This document shows positions 47,794 through 55,800 of a stretch of DNA of 64,000 nt, one piece after another; within the stretch, counting starts at the first letter, position 1; each line of letters starts with the position of its first letter. The stretch spans positions 2,832,001-2,896,000 of the forward strand of contig NZ_CP117835.1 of NCBI RefSeq assembly GCF_029094545.1, written 5' to 3'. This DNA comes from Alkalihalophilus pseudofirmus (GTDB lineage: Bacteria > Bacillota > Bacilli > Bacillales > Bacillaceae_D). Both the position numbers and the translations under genes were made by a program. The notes beneath the pieces were generated by a model. It made no database searches. It worked only from the letters and a program-made list of their open reading frames with translations, and was not told the origin of the DNA.

Positions 47794-47957
47794 TTTAACC
47801 AGAAAGTTTCGTTCTATTAAGAACTGTCTTCGTAGGTGGCTCAACATTTGAGCACTCTCCAGAGCTGCGTCCTGTAAGAGTCTTCTTTGCCTGAGAGATT
47901 CACAAATTTTGCTTGCTCCTTCGGCGCTGCGCAGCTAATACGCAGTCTCTCCCCCTA
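47757..47957 (-). ncRNA. Tandem glycine riboswitch (gcvT element)
   Basis: The minus-strand leader of gcvT. Aptamer I has the conserved GGGGGAGAGAC (47945-47955), GCGCCGAAGGAGCAA and AATCTCTCAGGCAAA blocks. Aptamer II has CTCTGGAGAGTG, CACCTACGAAGACA and ACTTTCTGGTTAAAGGACAG; its core departs from the usual CACCRAAGG and CTTTCAGG. The downstream intrinsic terminator overlaps the 3' side of aptamer II, so glycine should favour read-through into gcvT, as in B. subtilis. Confidence 0.95.
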
Positions 47958-47980
47958 CTTTCATCCGCAAAAGCTTCACT

Positions 47981-48008
47981 TTTATAGGATCATTTTTCAT
48001 GTTTTCAC
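47981..48008 (-). promoter_or_regulatory. Probable promoter of the gcv operon
   Basis: Minus strand GTGAAA (48003-48008) and TATAAA (47981-47986), 16-base spacer, about 25 bases before aptamer I. The remaining gap up to 48182, which must also contain the promoter for yqhH, shows nothing clear. Confidence 0.4.
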
Positions 48009-48182
48009 TTGAATTGGTACATACTAGAAAAGAAAAACTAATTTATTCTACTATCCATCAATACACTCTATGATTGAATCTACTTTTACAGAATTTGACG
48101 AATTGTCTGTTTCCTTCTACTCATATCCTACCAAGACGATTCAAATGGCGCAATAGTTTCTTTTAGGAAAGGAAAGATAACC

Positions 48183-49865
48183 ATGAAAATAAACATACAT
48201 TTTGATCACAGTTGGCAGGATCAATTCCTTGAGCGCTTGGATCAAGACGGTCCTTTTGCAAGTTATGAATTAGCACGTCTTGCTTATGAGGCTGAAGAGC
48301 ATCAATCGATCCCAGCATTTCAAGGCTTAATTGCTCCAAATCACCTCCCGCAGCTTGATCCATTTCCTCATCAAATTGAAGTGGCGAATACCGTGATAGA
48401 GCAGATGAACGGCAAAGCTATTTTAGCTGACGAGGTGGGGCTTGGCAAAACCATTGAAGCAGGTCTCATATTGAAAGAATACATGATTCGCGGTCTTGTA
48501 AAAAAAGCATTAATACTCGTCCCTGCCTCCCTTGTGTCACAGTGGGCGATCGAATTAAATACTAAATTTCATATCCCTGCAACTCCGCAGCGTAAAACCT
48601 ATGTGTGGGAACAATGTGACGTTGTTGTCGCATCGATTGATACAGCAAAAAGACAGCCGCACCGTGACATTGTCATGAATCAATCCTATGATTTAATAAT
48701 TATTGATGAAGCACATAAGTTAAAAAATCCAAAAACGAAAAATTACGAATTTATCCGAAACCTTAAAAAGAAGTTTTGTTTATTGTTAACGGCTACTCCT
48801 GTTCAAAACAAACTAGAAGAAATCTTTAACTTAGTCTCTCTATTAAAACCAGGCCATCTAGGAGACATATCAAGTTTTGAAAAAGAATTCAGATCAAATA
48901 AACGGTCACCAAAAAATGATGAGAAATTAAGAGAGCTTGTCAGTAAGGTCATGGTCAGAAATAGAAGAGAAGAAACAGGCATTCAATGGACAAAGCGGGT
49001 GGTTGAAACGGTGCCGATCACTTTCAGTCCAAAAGAGCGAGAATTCTATGATGCTCTTCAAACGCTTAAAGGGGATTCAAGTCATTTCTCTCTCATTACT
49101 TTGCAGCGTGAAATCTGTTCAAGCCGTGAAGCAGCTTTTATGACGTTAAAAAACATGATTGAAAAAGCACAAAAAGACGGACGCACCCTCCCACAAGCTG
49201 AAAAACTGCTTCACATGATCGGCGGTATTGATGGTCACGCCAAAGCAGAAAAAGCATTAGAGCTTGTAAAGAAAATCAATGATAAAGTGATTATATTTAC
49301 TGAATACAGAGCAACGCAGCTCTATCTTCAATGGTATTTAAAACAAAACGGCATCTCTTCTGTCCCTTTTCGAGGCGGCTTTAAGCGCGGAAAGAAGGAT
49401 TGGATGAGACAGCTGTTTGAGTCCCATGCTCAAGTTCTTATCGCCACAGAAGCAGGAGGAGAAGGAATTAACCTGCAATTCTGCAGCCATATTATTAACT
49501 TCGACCTCCCATGGAATCCAATGCGCATTGAACAGCGAATCGGACGTATTCATCGCTTAGGGCAAAAAAATGATGTTCATATTTATAATTTCGCGGTGGA
49601 GGATACGGTAGAGCAGCATATTCTTAAGTTACTCTATGAAAAGATTCATCTATTTGAATCAGTTATTGGTGAACTTGATGAAATCTTAACCAAAATAGAC
49701 CTCACTTCAATAGAGGAACATGTTAAAGACATTATTGTTCAATCTGAATCAGATGGTGAAGTGAAAATTAAACTTGACCATCTTGCAGCCATTATGAATG
49801 AAGCACAATCTATGAGAACAAACGAAGAGGAAGGTGAATTAGGTGCAACAGCAACAAATTCATAA
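48183..49865 (+). CDS. yqhH: SNF2-family DEAD/DEAH helicase YqhH
   Basis: A 560-residue Swi2/Snf2 ATPase. Motif I ILADEVGLGKTIEAGLIL near residue 78, motif II LIIIDEAHKLKN, motif III LLLTATPVQN, and C-terminal motifs GEGINLQFCSHIINFDLPWNP and QRIGRIHRLGQ. The enzyme probably remodels protein-DNA or protein-RNA complexes rather than unwinding long duplexes; its target is unknown. It overlaps yqhG by 23 bases and is divergent from the gcv operon, the same arrangement as in B. subtilis. Confidence 0.92.
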   Translation: MKINIHFDHSWQDQFLERLDQDGPFASYELARLAYEAEEHQSIPAFQGLIAPNHLPQLDPFPHQIEVANTVIEQMNGKAILADEVGLGKTIEAGLILKEYMIRGLVKKALILVPASLVSQWAIELNTKFHIPATPQRKTYVWEQCDVVVASIDTAKRQPHRDIVMNQSYDLIIIDEAHKLKNPKTKNYEFIRNLKKKFCLLLTATPVQNKLEEIFNLVSLLKPGHLGDISSFEKEFRSNKRSPKNDEKLRELVSKVMVRNRREETGIQWTKRVVETVPITFSPKEREFYDALQTLKGDSSHFSLITLQREICSSREAAFMTLKNMIEKAQKDGRTLPQAEKLLHMIGGIDGHAKAEKALELVKKINDKVIIFTEYRATQLYLQWYLKQNGISSVPFRGGFKRGKKDWMRQLFESHAQVLIATEAGGEGINLQFCSHIINFDLPWNPMRIEQRIGRIHRLGQKNDVHIYNFAVEDTVEQHILKLLYEKIHLFESVIGELDEILTKIDLTSIEEHVKDIIVQSESDGEVKIKLDHLAAIMNEAQSMRTNEEEGELGATATNS

Positions 49866-50640
49866 TTTCTTAGAGCGCTATTTCGAAGCAAATGATAGTC
49901 CTGTTCTTGAGAATACACCTGCCTATCTAACGGTTCAATTATCGATTGAGCTTGATAAACTATTAATGAACAGGCCCTTTTATTGGCACTACCTTGAGAA
50001 GACTGGCGGTACGCCTAACCCAATGAAAATCACCTTTATTACGGATAAAGCTAATGCACCGGATGACTTGCGAGGACAGCCCATCCATTATGGCTCCCCA
50101 CGCCTGCATCAGCTATTTAAGTCAACAAGGACGCTTGGCGGATTTATTAGATTATATGAACAAGTTGCCACAAATGGTCATGCTTCCACTCCCCTGCAGC
50201 CTTGGTTGTGTTTAAATGTAAAAGTGTCTTTTCAATGCGATCGTAAAAAAGACGTTATCTTATCGCTTGGGTTGAATTTAATTCACGGTCAGATTGTGCC
50301 GGGGTTTTTTGATTCAATCGAAGGCAAAATATTAAAATCTTCCATTCCCGATTTCTGTTTCACGTTATCTCCTTTGATTACGCCTAAAAGCGGAATCGTG
50401 AGACTACAGAAAATGGTGCAGACCTATGCCGAAAACGAAGATTCTACCTGGGCTCGCGAAGCAATAAAAAGATGGGAAAACGACTTAGCTCTCCTAGAGC
50501 ATTTTTATGAGGAATATGAAGACAAGCCAGAGAGTTATGAGTTAGAAAAGCAAGCCCTTGCCGAACAATATGAACCTAAAATCCATGTAGATGTGATAAA
50601 TGGCGGCATCTTTTATTTACAGCAGCAGGTTTTCCACTAA
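49843..50640 (+). CDS. yqhG: YqhG family protein
   Basis: A 265-residue cytoplasmic protein with no catalytic motif that I recognise. It begins MQQQQIHNFLERYFEANDSPVL and contains MNRPFYWHYLEKTGGTPNPMKI. The GTG start at 49843 lies inside yqhH, with AGGAAGG upstream, so the two are translationally coupled and probably work together. B. subtilis has the same yqhH-yqhG pair. Function unknown. Confidence 0.82.
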   Translation: MQQQQIHNFLERYFEANDSPVLENTPAYLTVQLSIELDKLLMNRPFYWHYLEKTGGTPNPMKITFITDKANAPDDLRGQPIHYGSPRLHQLFKSTRTLGGFIRLYEQVATNGHASTPLQPWLCLNVKVSFQCDRKKDVILSLGLNLIHGQIVPGFFDSIEGKILKSSIPDFCFTLSPLITPKSGIVRLQKMVQTYAENEDSTWAREAIKRWENDLALLEHFYEEYEDKPESYELEKQALAEQYEPKIHVDVINGGIFYLQQQVFH

Positions 50641-50655
50641 ACTATACTTCAACAA

Positions 50656-50684
50656 AAAACTCCCTTGCTATGCAAGGGAGTTTT
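50656..50684. terminator. Bidirectional terminator between yqhG and the DUF2759 gene
   Basis: A perfect 13-bp stem AAAACTCCCTTGC / GCAAGGGAGTTTT with a 3-base loop; its arms end in T on each strand. Confidence 0.88.
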
Positions 50685-50697
50685 ACATTTAGGCGTA

Positions 50698-50877
50698 TTA
50701 AGCTGTTGCACCGCCGCCAGCGATGATTGAAATAATAGTCATGACTGAGAACCAGCCAAAAACAGCAAGCGACAATGCCGCAAACCCAACTGCGAAGAAA
50801 TTTTTTCTACGCATTTCACGAACGATGCCAACTGCAGATAAAATCGCTACTAATAGAAATGTAATTGCTAGAAACAT
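50698..50877 (-). CDS. Small membrane protein, DUF2759-like (YqgW-like)
   Basis: A 59-residue ORF that starts MFLAITFLLVAILSAVGIV and has two membrane segments joined by a basic turn (REMRRKNFF), ending SIIAGGGATA. AAGGAGGGTGA lies 10 bases before the ATG at 50877, and the gene ends just before a terminator, so it looks real. It resembles the small DUF2759 proteins encoded beside yqgX in Bacillus. Function unknown. The 50878-51246 gap upstream has the palindrome and short repeats listed below. Confidence 0.75.
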   Translation of the reverse strand: MFLAITFLLVAILSAVGIVREMRRKNFFAVGFAALSLAVFGWFSVMTIISIIAGGGATA

Positions 50878-51040
50878 TAGGTCTCACCCTCCTTATGTAT
50901 GTATCTCAGTACCCAGTTTGTACATCTTATTATAAACAAATCCAACTCTCTAAACAAGAGGATATTGGGTCCTGTTCATTTTATCAACCTGTACAAATAC
51001 GTTAAACAAGCCAGCCTACTTATAAAATTCACTTATTTGC

Positions 51041-51056
51041 CTTAAGTATACTTAAG
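51041..51056. promoter_or_regulatory. Perfect palindrome CTTAAGTATACTTAAG
   Basis: A 16-bp perfect palindrome in the intergenic region between the DUF2759 gene and yqgX, followed by the promoter-like TACAAT at 51058-51063. It may be an operator; no regulator can be assigned. Confidence 0.4.
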
Positions 51057-51143
51057 ATACAATATAAATGGTAAACAAAACGTTACATAGCTGTGAACTT
51101 TTTATCTAACCATATGCACATACATTCCTTTGAAAGATAATCT

Positions 51144-51188
51144 GTAAGATAATAAGATTGGTGTAAGAAAAGTGTAAGATGGTAAGAT
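51144..51188 (+). repeat. Short direct repeats of TAAGAT upstream of yqgX
   Basis: TAAGAT or close variants recur at 51145, 51153, 51163 (TAAGAA), 51175 and 51183, with 8-12 base spacing, about 60-100 bases before yqgX. Could be a regulator binding array or simple AT-rich repetition. Confidence 0.35.
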
Positions 51189-51246
51189 ATGAGTATGGTA
51201 TTACATTTCAAATACATATTATGTAGAAAATACTGGAGGAGATCAT

Positions 51247-51882
51247 ATGAACTGGACTCAAATTCCGTTAGGGCCTTTGCAGACAAATGCCTATGTATTA
51301 ATGAACGAAAAAAAGGAAGCTGTGATTTTTGATCCCGGCGGCAATGGACCGGAATTCATTAAATGGCTAAACGATCAACAGATTAGTCCGATTGCTATTT
51401 TATTAACTCACGCCCACTTTGACCATATTGGTGCCGTAGATGAAGTAAGAGAGGCTTTTAATTGCCCTGTATATATTCATGAAGCTGAAAAGGATTGGCT
51501 CTCTGATGCAGCTAAAAATGGATCAGGCCGTTTTTTAGGAAATGCTTCAATTACAGCCCGTGCAGCTGATGAGATCATTCAAGAAGAAAAAACCATTCAG
51601 CTCGGCTCTTTTTCATTCGATATTCTCTATACACCAGGCCATTCACCAGGAAGTGTTTCTTATTATTCAGCAACCGAAGGGGTAGTATTCTCTGGAGATG
51701 CTCTCTTTAAGCAAAGCATTGGACGCACAGATCTTCCAGGAGGAGATCATAACCTTTTGCTAAAAAGCATTCATTCGAAGCTGTTAGAACTTCCTGAGGA
51801 AACCATTGTAGCATCAGGCCATGGACCTGTAACGACAATTGGCGAAGAAATGGATGGAAATCCTTTCTTATCAGGGTTTTAA
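51247..51882 (+). CDS. yqgX: MBL-fold metallohydrolase YqgX (glyoxalase II-like)
   Basis: A 211-residue metallo-beta-lactamase-fold hydrolase. Zinc ligands: H55, H57, D59 and H60 in LTHAHFDHIG, a histidine in TPGHSPGS, the bridging aspartate in FSGDALF and the last histidine in ASGHGP. It lacks the C-terminal glutathione-binding domain of true glyoxalase II, so it is a small thioester or bacillithiol-type hydrolase candidate. Starts at 51247, 7 bases after GGAGG. Confidence 0.9.
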   Translation: MNWTQIPLGPLQTNAYVLMNEKKEAVIFDPGGNGPEFIKWLNDQQISPIAILLTHAHFDHIGAVDEVREAFNCPVYIHEAEKDWLSDAAKNGSGRFLGNASITARAADEIIQEEKTIQLGSFSFDILYTPGHSPGSVSYYSATEGVVFSGDALFKQSIGRTDLPGGDHNLLLKSIHSKLLELPEETIVASGHGPVTTIGEEMDGNPFLSGF

Positions 51883-51917
51883 TAAATTCTTAAAATGATA
51901 AATTTAAAGGAAAAAGA

Positions 51918-51952
51918 AAAAAACGTTGCTCACTAAAGGGGCAACGTTTTTT
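51918..51952. terminator. Bidirectional terminator between yqgX and yqgY
   Basis: AAAAAACGTTGC / GCAACGTTTTTT, 12-bp stem with an 11-base loop; T runs on both strands. Confidence 0.85.
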
Positions 51953-51972
51953 GTGCGCATATGTACCTGGTC

Positions 51973-52218
51973 TTAGTGACCTCCAAAACTTGGTACTAAT
52001 AAGAAAGTGGAATAGTACGTGAAACCAACGAAGAAAATCGTTAAGTACGCACCGAAAATGTAGATATACACACGTTCTGATAAGTTTAAATAGCTTAGTG
52101 CTAACAATGCACCTGTTTGGGCAAAGAATAGCAAAGCCATGTTAAGCATATCACCAACGAAGAACAAGACTGAGAAGATCCCTGTCCAGAAAGCTAAAAC
52201 ACGAAACATGCGCTCCAT
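51973..52218 (-). CDS. yqgY: Membrane protein YqgY (DUF2626)
   Basis: An 81-residue protein with three hydrophobic segments (VLAFWTGIFSVLFFVGDML, MALLFFAQTGALLALSYL, YIYIFGAYLTIFFVGFTYY). I start at the ATG at 52218 (MERMFRVLAFW), 10 bases after GGAGG. The family is conserved next to yqgX in Bacillus. Function unknown. Confidence 0.8.
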   Translation of the reverse strand: MERMFRVLAFWTGIFSVLFFVGDMLNMALLFFAQTGALLALSYLNLSERVYIYIFGAYLTIFFVGFTYYSTFLLVPSFGGH

Positions 52219-52425
52219 TTGCTTACTCCCTCCTTCTTTTTGCAATCACTATCCGTCAATAGGAAGTCATAGTGCTAGTTATCAAATTATAGAGTACAAA
52301 CTTATTATATACGAGATAAACTTTGATTGTAAATGCTTGATCGGTGGCAAATCTGTGTCACCTCTATTTATTTCGACAACTACCAGCTATAATGCCTCTA
52401 AAATCAGGAACATTTCCCCTAAACT

Positions 52426-52617
52426 TTACAGCTGCTTTTTCGATTTCCTTTTAAATAACAGACTGATTGCAAAAGGAATAATCCCGAAAGTGCGATACGC
52501 AAACGGCGGGCGTTCTGCTTTTCTTGCTTCACGCTCCTGTTTTCTCACTTCCTTTGGTTGATCAAGCCTTAACACAAGCTGCTGTGTGATAAATTTAATG
52601 TACTCATTTAATGACAT
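52426..52617 (-). CDS. yqzE: YqzE family protein
   Basis: A 63-residue protein beginning MSLNEYIKFITQQLVLRLDQ, with a highly charged helix (EVRKQEREARKAERPP) and a C-terminal hydrophobic stretch (FGIIPFAISLLFKRK). It matches the pattern of B. subtilis YqzE, encoded just after comGG. Start at the ATG at 52617, 8 bases after GAGG. Here aroK lies between it and comGG. Function unknown. Confidence 0.8.
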   Translation of the reverse strand: MSLNEYIKFITQQLVLRLDQPKEVRKQEREARKAERPPFAYRTFGIIPFAISLLFKRKSKKQL

Positions 52618-52664
52618 GGCCATCACCTCAACGATTATTCGTTTTAGTATAGCCGATTTTCACC

Positions 52665-53165
52665 TTATTTAAGCATAGCTGACTTCAACTCAGCAACGAT
52701 TTCAAGAATGGACCTCCCTGTAGTGTCTAAGTGGATATCTGCTTCTTTATATAACGGCAAGCGGTCTTCGTACATGGATTGAATATCACCTTTAGATTTC
52801 TCTTTAAGCAACGGCCTAGAATCATCATTAGACGTCCGGCGAATAACTTCTTCGATGGCACAGTCTAGAAATATCACTGTTCCAGACCCTTTCATAATTT
52901 GTCGATTTTCCTCTTTTAGAATGATCCCGCCGCCGGTTGTAATTACAGCTTTTTTTTGAGTCAACTCTCTTAATGCTGCCGTTTCAAGACTCCTAAAAAG
53001 CTTTTCTCCCCCTTCATTAAAAATTTCTTTGATTTTCTTTTGTTGATCTTCTTCAATCCATTGATCCGTATCGATAACCTGATATCCTAACGCTTTGCCT
53101 AAAGCTTGGCCTACCGTTGTTTTACCAGAACCCATAAACCCAGTAAGATAAATTCGATCATTCAT
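52665..53165 (-). CDS. aroK: Shikimate kinase
   Basis: A 166-residue P-loop kinase phosphorylating shikimate at O3. It has Walker A LTGFMGSGKTTVGQAL, the shikimate-binding DTDQWIEE and GGGIIL, and the lid R-rich region SNDDSRPLLKE. The ATG at 53165 overlaps the end of comGG by 8 bases; a GTG codon just upstream is 9 bases from GGAGG and could be used instead. Its position at the end of the comG unit means competence transcripts could run through it. Confidence 0.92.
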   Translation of the reverse strand: MNDRIYLTGFMGSGKTTVGQALGKALGYQVIDTDQWIEEDQQKKIKEIFNEGGEKLFRSLETAALRELTQKKAVITTGGGIILKEENRQIMKGSGTVIFLDCAIEEVIRRTSNDDSRPLLKEKSKGDIQSMYEDRLPLYKEADIHLDTTGRSILEIVAELKSAMLK

Positions 53166-53547
53166 CACGTTTGGAAACCTCCCAATATTCTTTAATGCTT
53201 TGATGGTAGGGGTCGTAATAAAACTGCGCTCTACGTACATGGGTTGAACCCAATAGTTCTGCAGTTGCAGCGACCTGCCATTCCGTCTCACTTTTACTCA
53301 TTGTAATAAGTGTAACGGTACCATCCTCGTATGAAAAGAATAAAGTTGAGTTTTCTGTACTTGGTGCGTGAACGATAAAGTCTACGAGACCTCTTTGAAT
53401 CAATGTATCACCCTTTAATATGAATTGCTGCTCAACAGCAAACCTCTTCTCCTGGAGATATACATTCGTTTGTACCGTCAAACCAAACAACAGGAATGTG
53501 CATATAATTAATACAATAGGGTAAACAAAGCCTCTATCATTCCTCAT
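53158..53547 (-). CDS. comGG: Competence protein ComGG
   Basis: A 129-residue minor pseudopilin of the DNA uptake machinery. N terminus MRNDRGFVYPIVLIICTFLLFGLTVQTNVYLQEK has one hydrophobic helix but no glycine-F-T-L prepilin cleavage motif, as is usual for ComGG. The ATG follows AAGGAG at 7 bases. Assignment rests mainly on position as the last gene of the comGC-GG block. Confidence 0.8.
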   Translation of the reverse strand: MRNDRGFVYPIVLIICTFLLFGLTVQTNVYLQEKRFAVEQQFILKGDTLIQRGLVDFIVHAPSTENSTLFFSYEDGTVTLITMSKSETEWQVAATAELLGSTHVRRAQFYYDPYHQSIKEYWEVSKRDE

Positions 53548-53558
53548 TTATAAACTCC

Positions 53559-53990
53559 TTAATACACACCATACATCGGCATCATCGATCTGCTCATGGC
53601 CTCTCCATTTATAAGAGTCACCGTACATCGATATTTCTTCTGCTCCCGCTCACAATAAAAAGATTGAACATTATACAACATTGGTACATATCCGCTGTTG
53701 TTTGAGAATCGTCTAATTTGGCCGGTGTCAAGTTGTCTATAACTTACTTCCGTGTCATCCCCTTTAATTAAAACCACCTCTCTCCCCTCGATTCTAATTG
53801 TTCTGGATTCCTTCACTTCATCCGTTAATTGATTAAAAAACACCATCAATTCTAGCTTTTCATGAGTCTCGTGATTTTTTGTATGTTGTATGACTCCCAT
53901 GATGGTAGGAAAGACAAACACAAGAACGCCTAAAATGCTTAAGACAAGCAAAATCTCGAGTAACGTAAAACCTTGTTCATTTTTTCGCAT
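53559..53990 (-). CDS. comGF: Competence protein ComGF
   Basis: A 143-residue minor pseudopilin. N-terminal motif MRKNEQGFTLLEILLVLSILGVLVFVFP is a class III prepilin signal (cleavage G|F, with E at +5), followed by a soluble domain with YCEREQKKYRCTVTL, which has two cysteines. Starts at 53990 after AGGTG; comGE overlaps it by 14 bases. Position and signal support ComGF. Confidence 0.88.
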   Translation of the reverse strand: MRKNEQGFTLLEILLVLSILGVLVFVFPTIMGVIQHTKNHETHEKLELMVFFNQLTDEVKESRTIRIEGREVVLIKGDDTEVSYRQLDTGQIRRFSNNSGYVPMLYNVQSFYCEREQKKYRCTVTLINGEAMSRSMMPMYGVY

Positions 53991-54294
53991 AGAGACACCT
54001 ATGATATCGCCTTTTATTAGCACCCGTATAGGCAACACATACTTCATACTCTCCTGAAGTTGATCGCGTCTCCTCAACAGTCATCCACAAAGGCGCTGTT
54101 GGAGTCTCTACACCTGTTAAATAATTTTGTATCGACTCTCTAAGTTGTTCACCTGCCAAGTTTTCCTGTTGCAAAGTTAAACGTTCATTATAAACAACAA
54201 GAGAGGCGGGCAGGATTGCTAAGGTGCAAACAGAGAGAAGTGAGAGAGCGAGAATAACTTCCATCAAAGTAAAACCACTAGAGTTTTCGATAAT
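53977..54294 (-). CDS. comGE: Competence protein ComGE (start codon non-canonical)
   Basis: About 105 residues: prepilin-type SSGFTLMEVILALSLLSVCTLAILP, then a short soluble domain ending YHRCLYAKK. A strong AAGGGAGG (54298-54305) lies just upstream, but the only in-frame candidates at normal distance are ATT (54292-54294) and ATC (54289-54291). Canonical in-frame starts are a TTG at 54312 and an ATG at 54330, both upstream of the ribosome binding site and without one of their own. I give the ATT coordinate with low certainty about the start. It overlaps comGD and comGF. Confidence 0.8.
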   Translation of the reverse strand: MIENSSGFTLMEVILALSLLSVCTLAILPASLVVYNERLTLQQENLAGEQLRESIQNYLTGVETPTAPLWMTVEETRSTSGEYEVCVAYTGANKRRYHRCLYAKK

Positions 54295-54736
54295 GCACCC
54301 TCCCTTTTCCAAGAAGGATTGTGTAAGCATAGGTTTCTTTTTGAATGTTGAGATGCATTGTGCCTGAAAAACGCGGATTGCCATTATCCAAAAACTGAAT
54401 TTCAATTCTAGGTAGGCTGTGAGAAGAAAAAGACATGTTCTCCACAGTGAAAGGCCTAATAAAATAAACCTTTCCTCCTAAATTCATGATTTGATATTGG
54501 TTTTGATTTGCCATTATTCTAATAATAATTGTCTCACCACGAGACATAGCTATATGCTGGGCTAAAAGGATATCTTCCTTAAATTGATCGGCAATTTCTT
54601 TTGTTTTATAGGTGTTCATGGAAGCGGGAAGGTAAATAATGGGAAGAAGAACTAACATGGAGAGAATAGAGAGAGTAATTAAGAGCTCGGTTAAGGTGTA
54701 TCCAGCTTGAGAGTATGTTGACTTATCCTTCAACAA
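54278..54736 (-). CDS. comGD: Competence protein ComGD
   Basis: A minor pseudopilin of about 152 residues. The prepilin signal is SQAGYTLTELLITLSILSMLVLLPIIYLP, followed by the soluble domain with FKEDILLAQHIAMSRGETIIIRI. The start is uncertain: in-frame TTG codons lie at 54751, 54736 and 54733, all inside the comGC end, with weak sites. It overlaps comGC by 14 bases and comGE by 17 bases in my coordinates, the tight coupling typical of the comG operon. Confidence 0.87.
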   Translation of the reverse strand: MLKDKSTYSQAGYTLTELLITLSILSMLVLLPIIYLPASMNTYKTKEIADQFKEDILLAQHIAMSRGETIIIRIMANQNQYQIMNLGGKVYFIRPFTVENMSFSSHSLPRIEIQFLDNGNPRFSGTMHLNIQKETYAYTILLGKGRVHYRKL

Positions 54737-55028
54737 CTTTACCGTTTTCAATCTTTAGCGGAGCACCGTTTGGACATACCGTTGTCTCAATATATTCGGC
54801 AGTTTCAAGCACATCGAGGCTTGCTGGCTTTTCTTTTGTTTCAATTTCATAGGCGTGTACCTGTGTCTGCAGGAGTTTAATCGTTGCATCACAACCTTTT
54901 GAGCCTGCAACTTCGTTATTTTTCACCATATTCGGGATAGCAATTAAGAGGAGGATCGAGATGATCATTAACACGACAAGCATTTCAACAAGGGTAAAAC
55001 CACGTTCGTTGGATAGAAGCATTTTCAT
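54723..55028 (-). CDS. comGC: Competence major pseudopilin ComGC
   Basis: A 101-residue major pseudopilin of the DNA transport pilus. The signal ERGFTLVEMLVVLMIISILLLIAIPN has the cleavage G|F and the +5 glutamate. The mature domain contains the two cysteines that form a disulfide (GSKGCDATIK and ETTVCPNG). ATG at 55028, 9 bases from GAGG. It is the first gene of this block; in other Bacillus comGB would directly precede it, but here a tRNA array and yidD lie between. I find no clear promoter or ComK box upstream. Confidence 0.93.
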   Translation of the reverse strand: MKMLLSNERGFTLVEMLVVLMIISILLLIAIPNMVKNNEVAGSKGCDATIKLLQTQVHAYEIETKEKPASLDVLETAEYIETTVCPNGAPLKIENGKVVEG

Positions 55029-55201
55029 TTTTCATCACCTCAAAGATAGGATATAATACGAGGAGCTGTACAGGGGGGATCTTAAACACTTGCCTCCTTT
55101 CATGAGTCATTATTTGCTATTATTAGACATAGATCATCCAAAATCCTTCTAAAAGATAAAAAAACTTTCTGAGATATCGAATCAATTAAAGTGAGGTTAG
55201 T

Positions 55202-55444
55202 ATGCAAAAAATTTTAGTCCTCTTTATTCGTGGTTATCAAAAATTCATTTCCCCTTTGAAGCCCCCTACATGCCGATTCTACCCTACCTGCTCTCATTAT
55301 GGTATTGAATCCATAAAACGCTTTGGGGCCTTTAAGGGAAGTTGGTTAACAATTAAACGCCTAAGTAAATGTCATCCTTTTCACCCTGGCGGAATTGATT
55401 TAGTGCCTGAAAAAGAAAACGAAAAAGAGACGAGAAACAGCTAG
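55202..55444 (+). CDS. yidD: Membrane protein insertion efficiency factor YidD
   Basis: An 80-residue peripheral membrane protein. Family motifs are [31 protein letters not shown] and [14 protein letters not shown], with its three conserved cysteines. It probably assists YidC in inserting membrane proteins. It starts at 55202 on the plus strand, divergent from comGC, and has its own terminator. Its location inside the split comG locus is unusual. Confidence 0.93.
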   Translation: MQKILVLFIRGYQKFISPLKPPTCRFYPTCSHYGIESIKRFGAFKGSWLTIKRLSKCHPFHPGGIDLVPEKENEKETRNS

Positions 55445-55473
55445 CTATACCCATCAGGGAATAGCTAGCTGTT
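55436..55473 (+). terminator. Terminator of yidD
   Basis: AACAGCTAGCTAT / ATAGCTAGCTGTT, 13-bp stem with the yidD stop codon inside, followed by TTATTTT. Confidence 0.85.
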
Positions 55474-55587
55474 TTATTTTCATTTCATGTTGGCTTATCT
55501 ATTTACTCTATACTTGCTGTTAAGCGCCCATCTGACCTATAGGCATAAATGGTATATCCTGAGGATGCACCACTCGAACATCTAAAC

Positions 55588-55617
55588 AAGAAGCTGCCCT
55601 ATAATGGACAGCTTCTT
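55588..55617 (-). terminator. Probable terminator of the tRNA operon
   Basis: AAGAAGCTGCCC / GGACAGCTTCTT with a 6-base loop, just after the last tRNA on the minus strand. The T tract (TTGTTTAG) is modest. Confidence 0.65.
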
Positions 55618-55625
55618 CTATGTAG

Positions 55626-55707
55626 TGCGGGTGAAGGGAGTCGAACCCCCACGTCATAAGACACTAGATCCTAAGTCTAGCGCGTCTGCCAATTCCGCCA
55701 CACCCGC
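55626..55707 (-). tRNA. tRNA-Leu(UAG)
   Basis: 82 bases with a long variable arm; anticodon TAG in CTAGA-CTTAGGA-TCTAG. CCA is not encoded (ACTACA follows). Last tRNA of the array. Confidence 0.96.
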
Positions 55708-55716
55708 GTATGAAAA

Positions 55717-55792
55717 TGGTGAGCCATGAAGGACTCGAACCTTCGACCCTCTGATTAAAAGTCAGATGCTCTACCAACTGAGCTAATGGCTC
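55717..55792 (-). tRNA. tRNA-Lys(UUU)
   Basis: Complete cloverleaf with encoded CCA; anticodon TTT in the loop CTTTTAA. Confidence 0.97.
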
Positions 55793-55800
55793 AAACTAAA

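Noticed and set aside
54985-55089. A 34-codon minus-strand ORF (GTG at 55089) overlapping the start of comGC, behind AAAGGAGG
   Set aside because: The ribosome binding site is only 3 bases from the GTG and the peptide resembles nothing; a leader peptide cannot be excluded.
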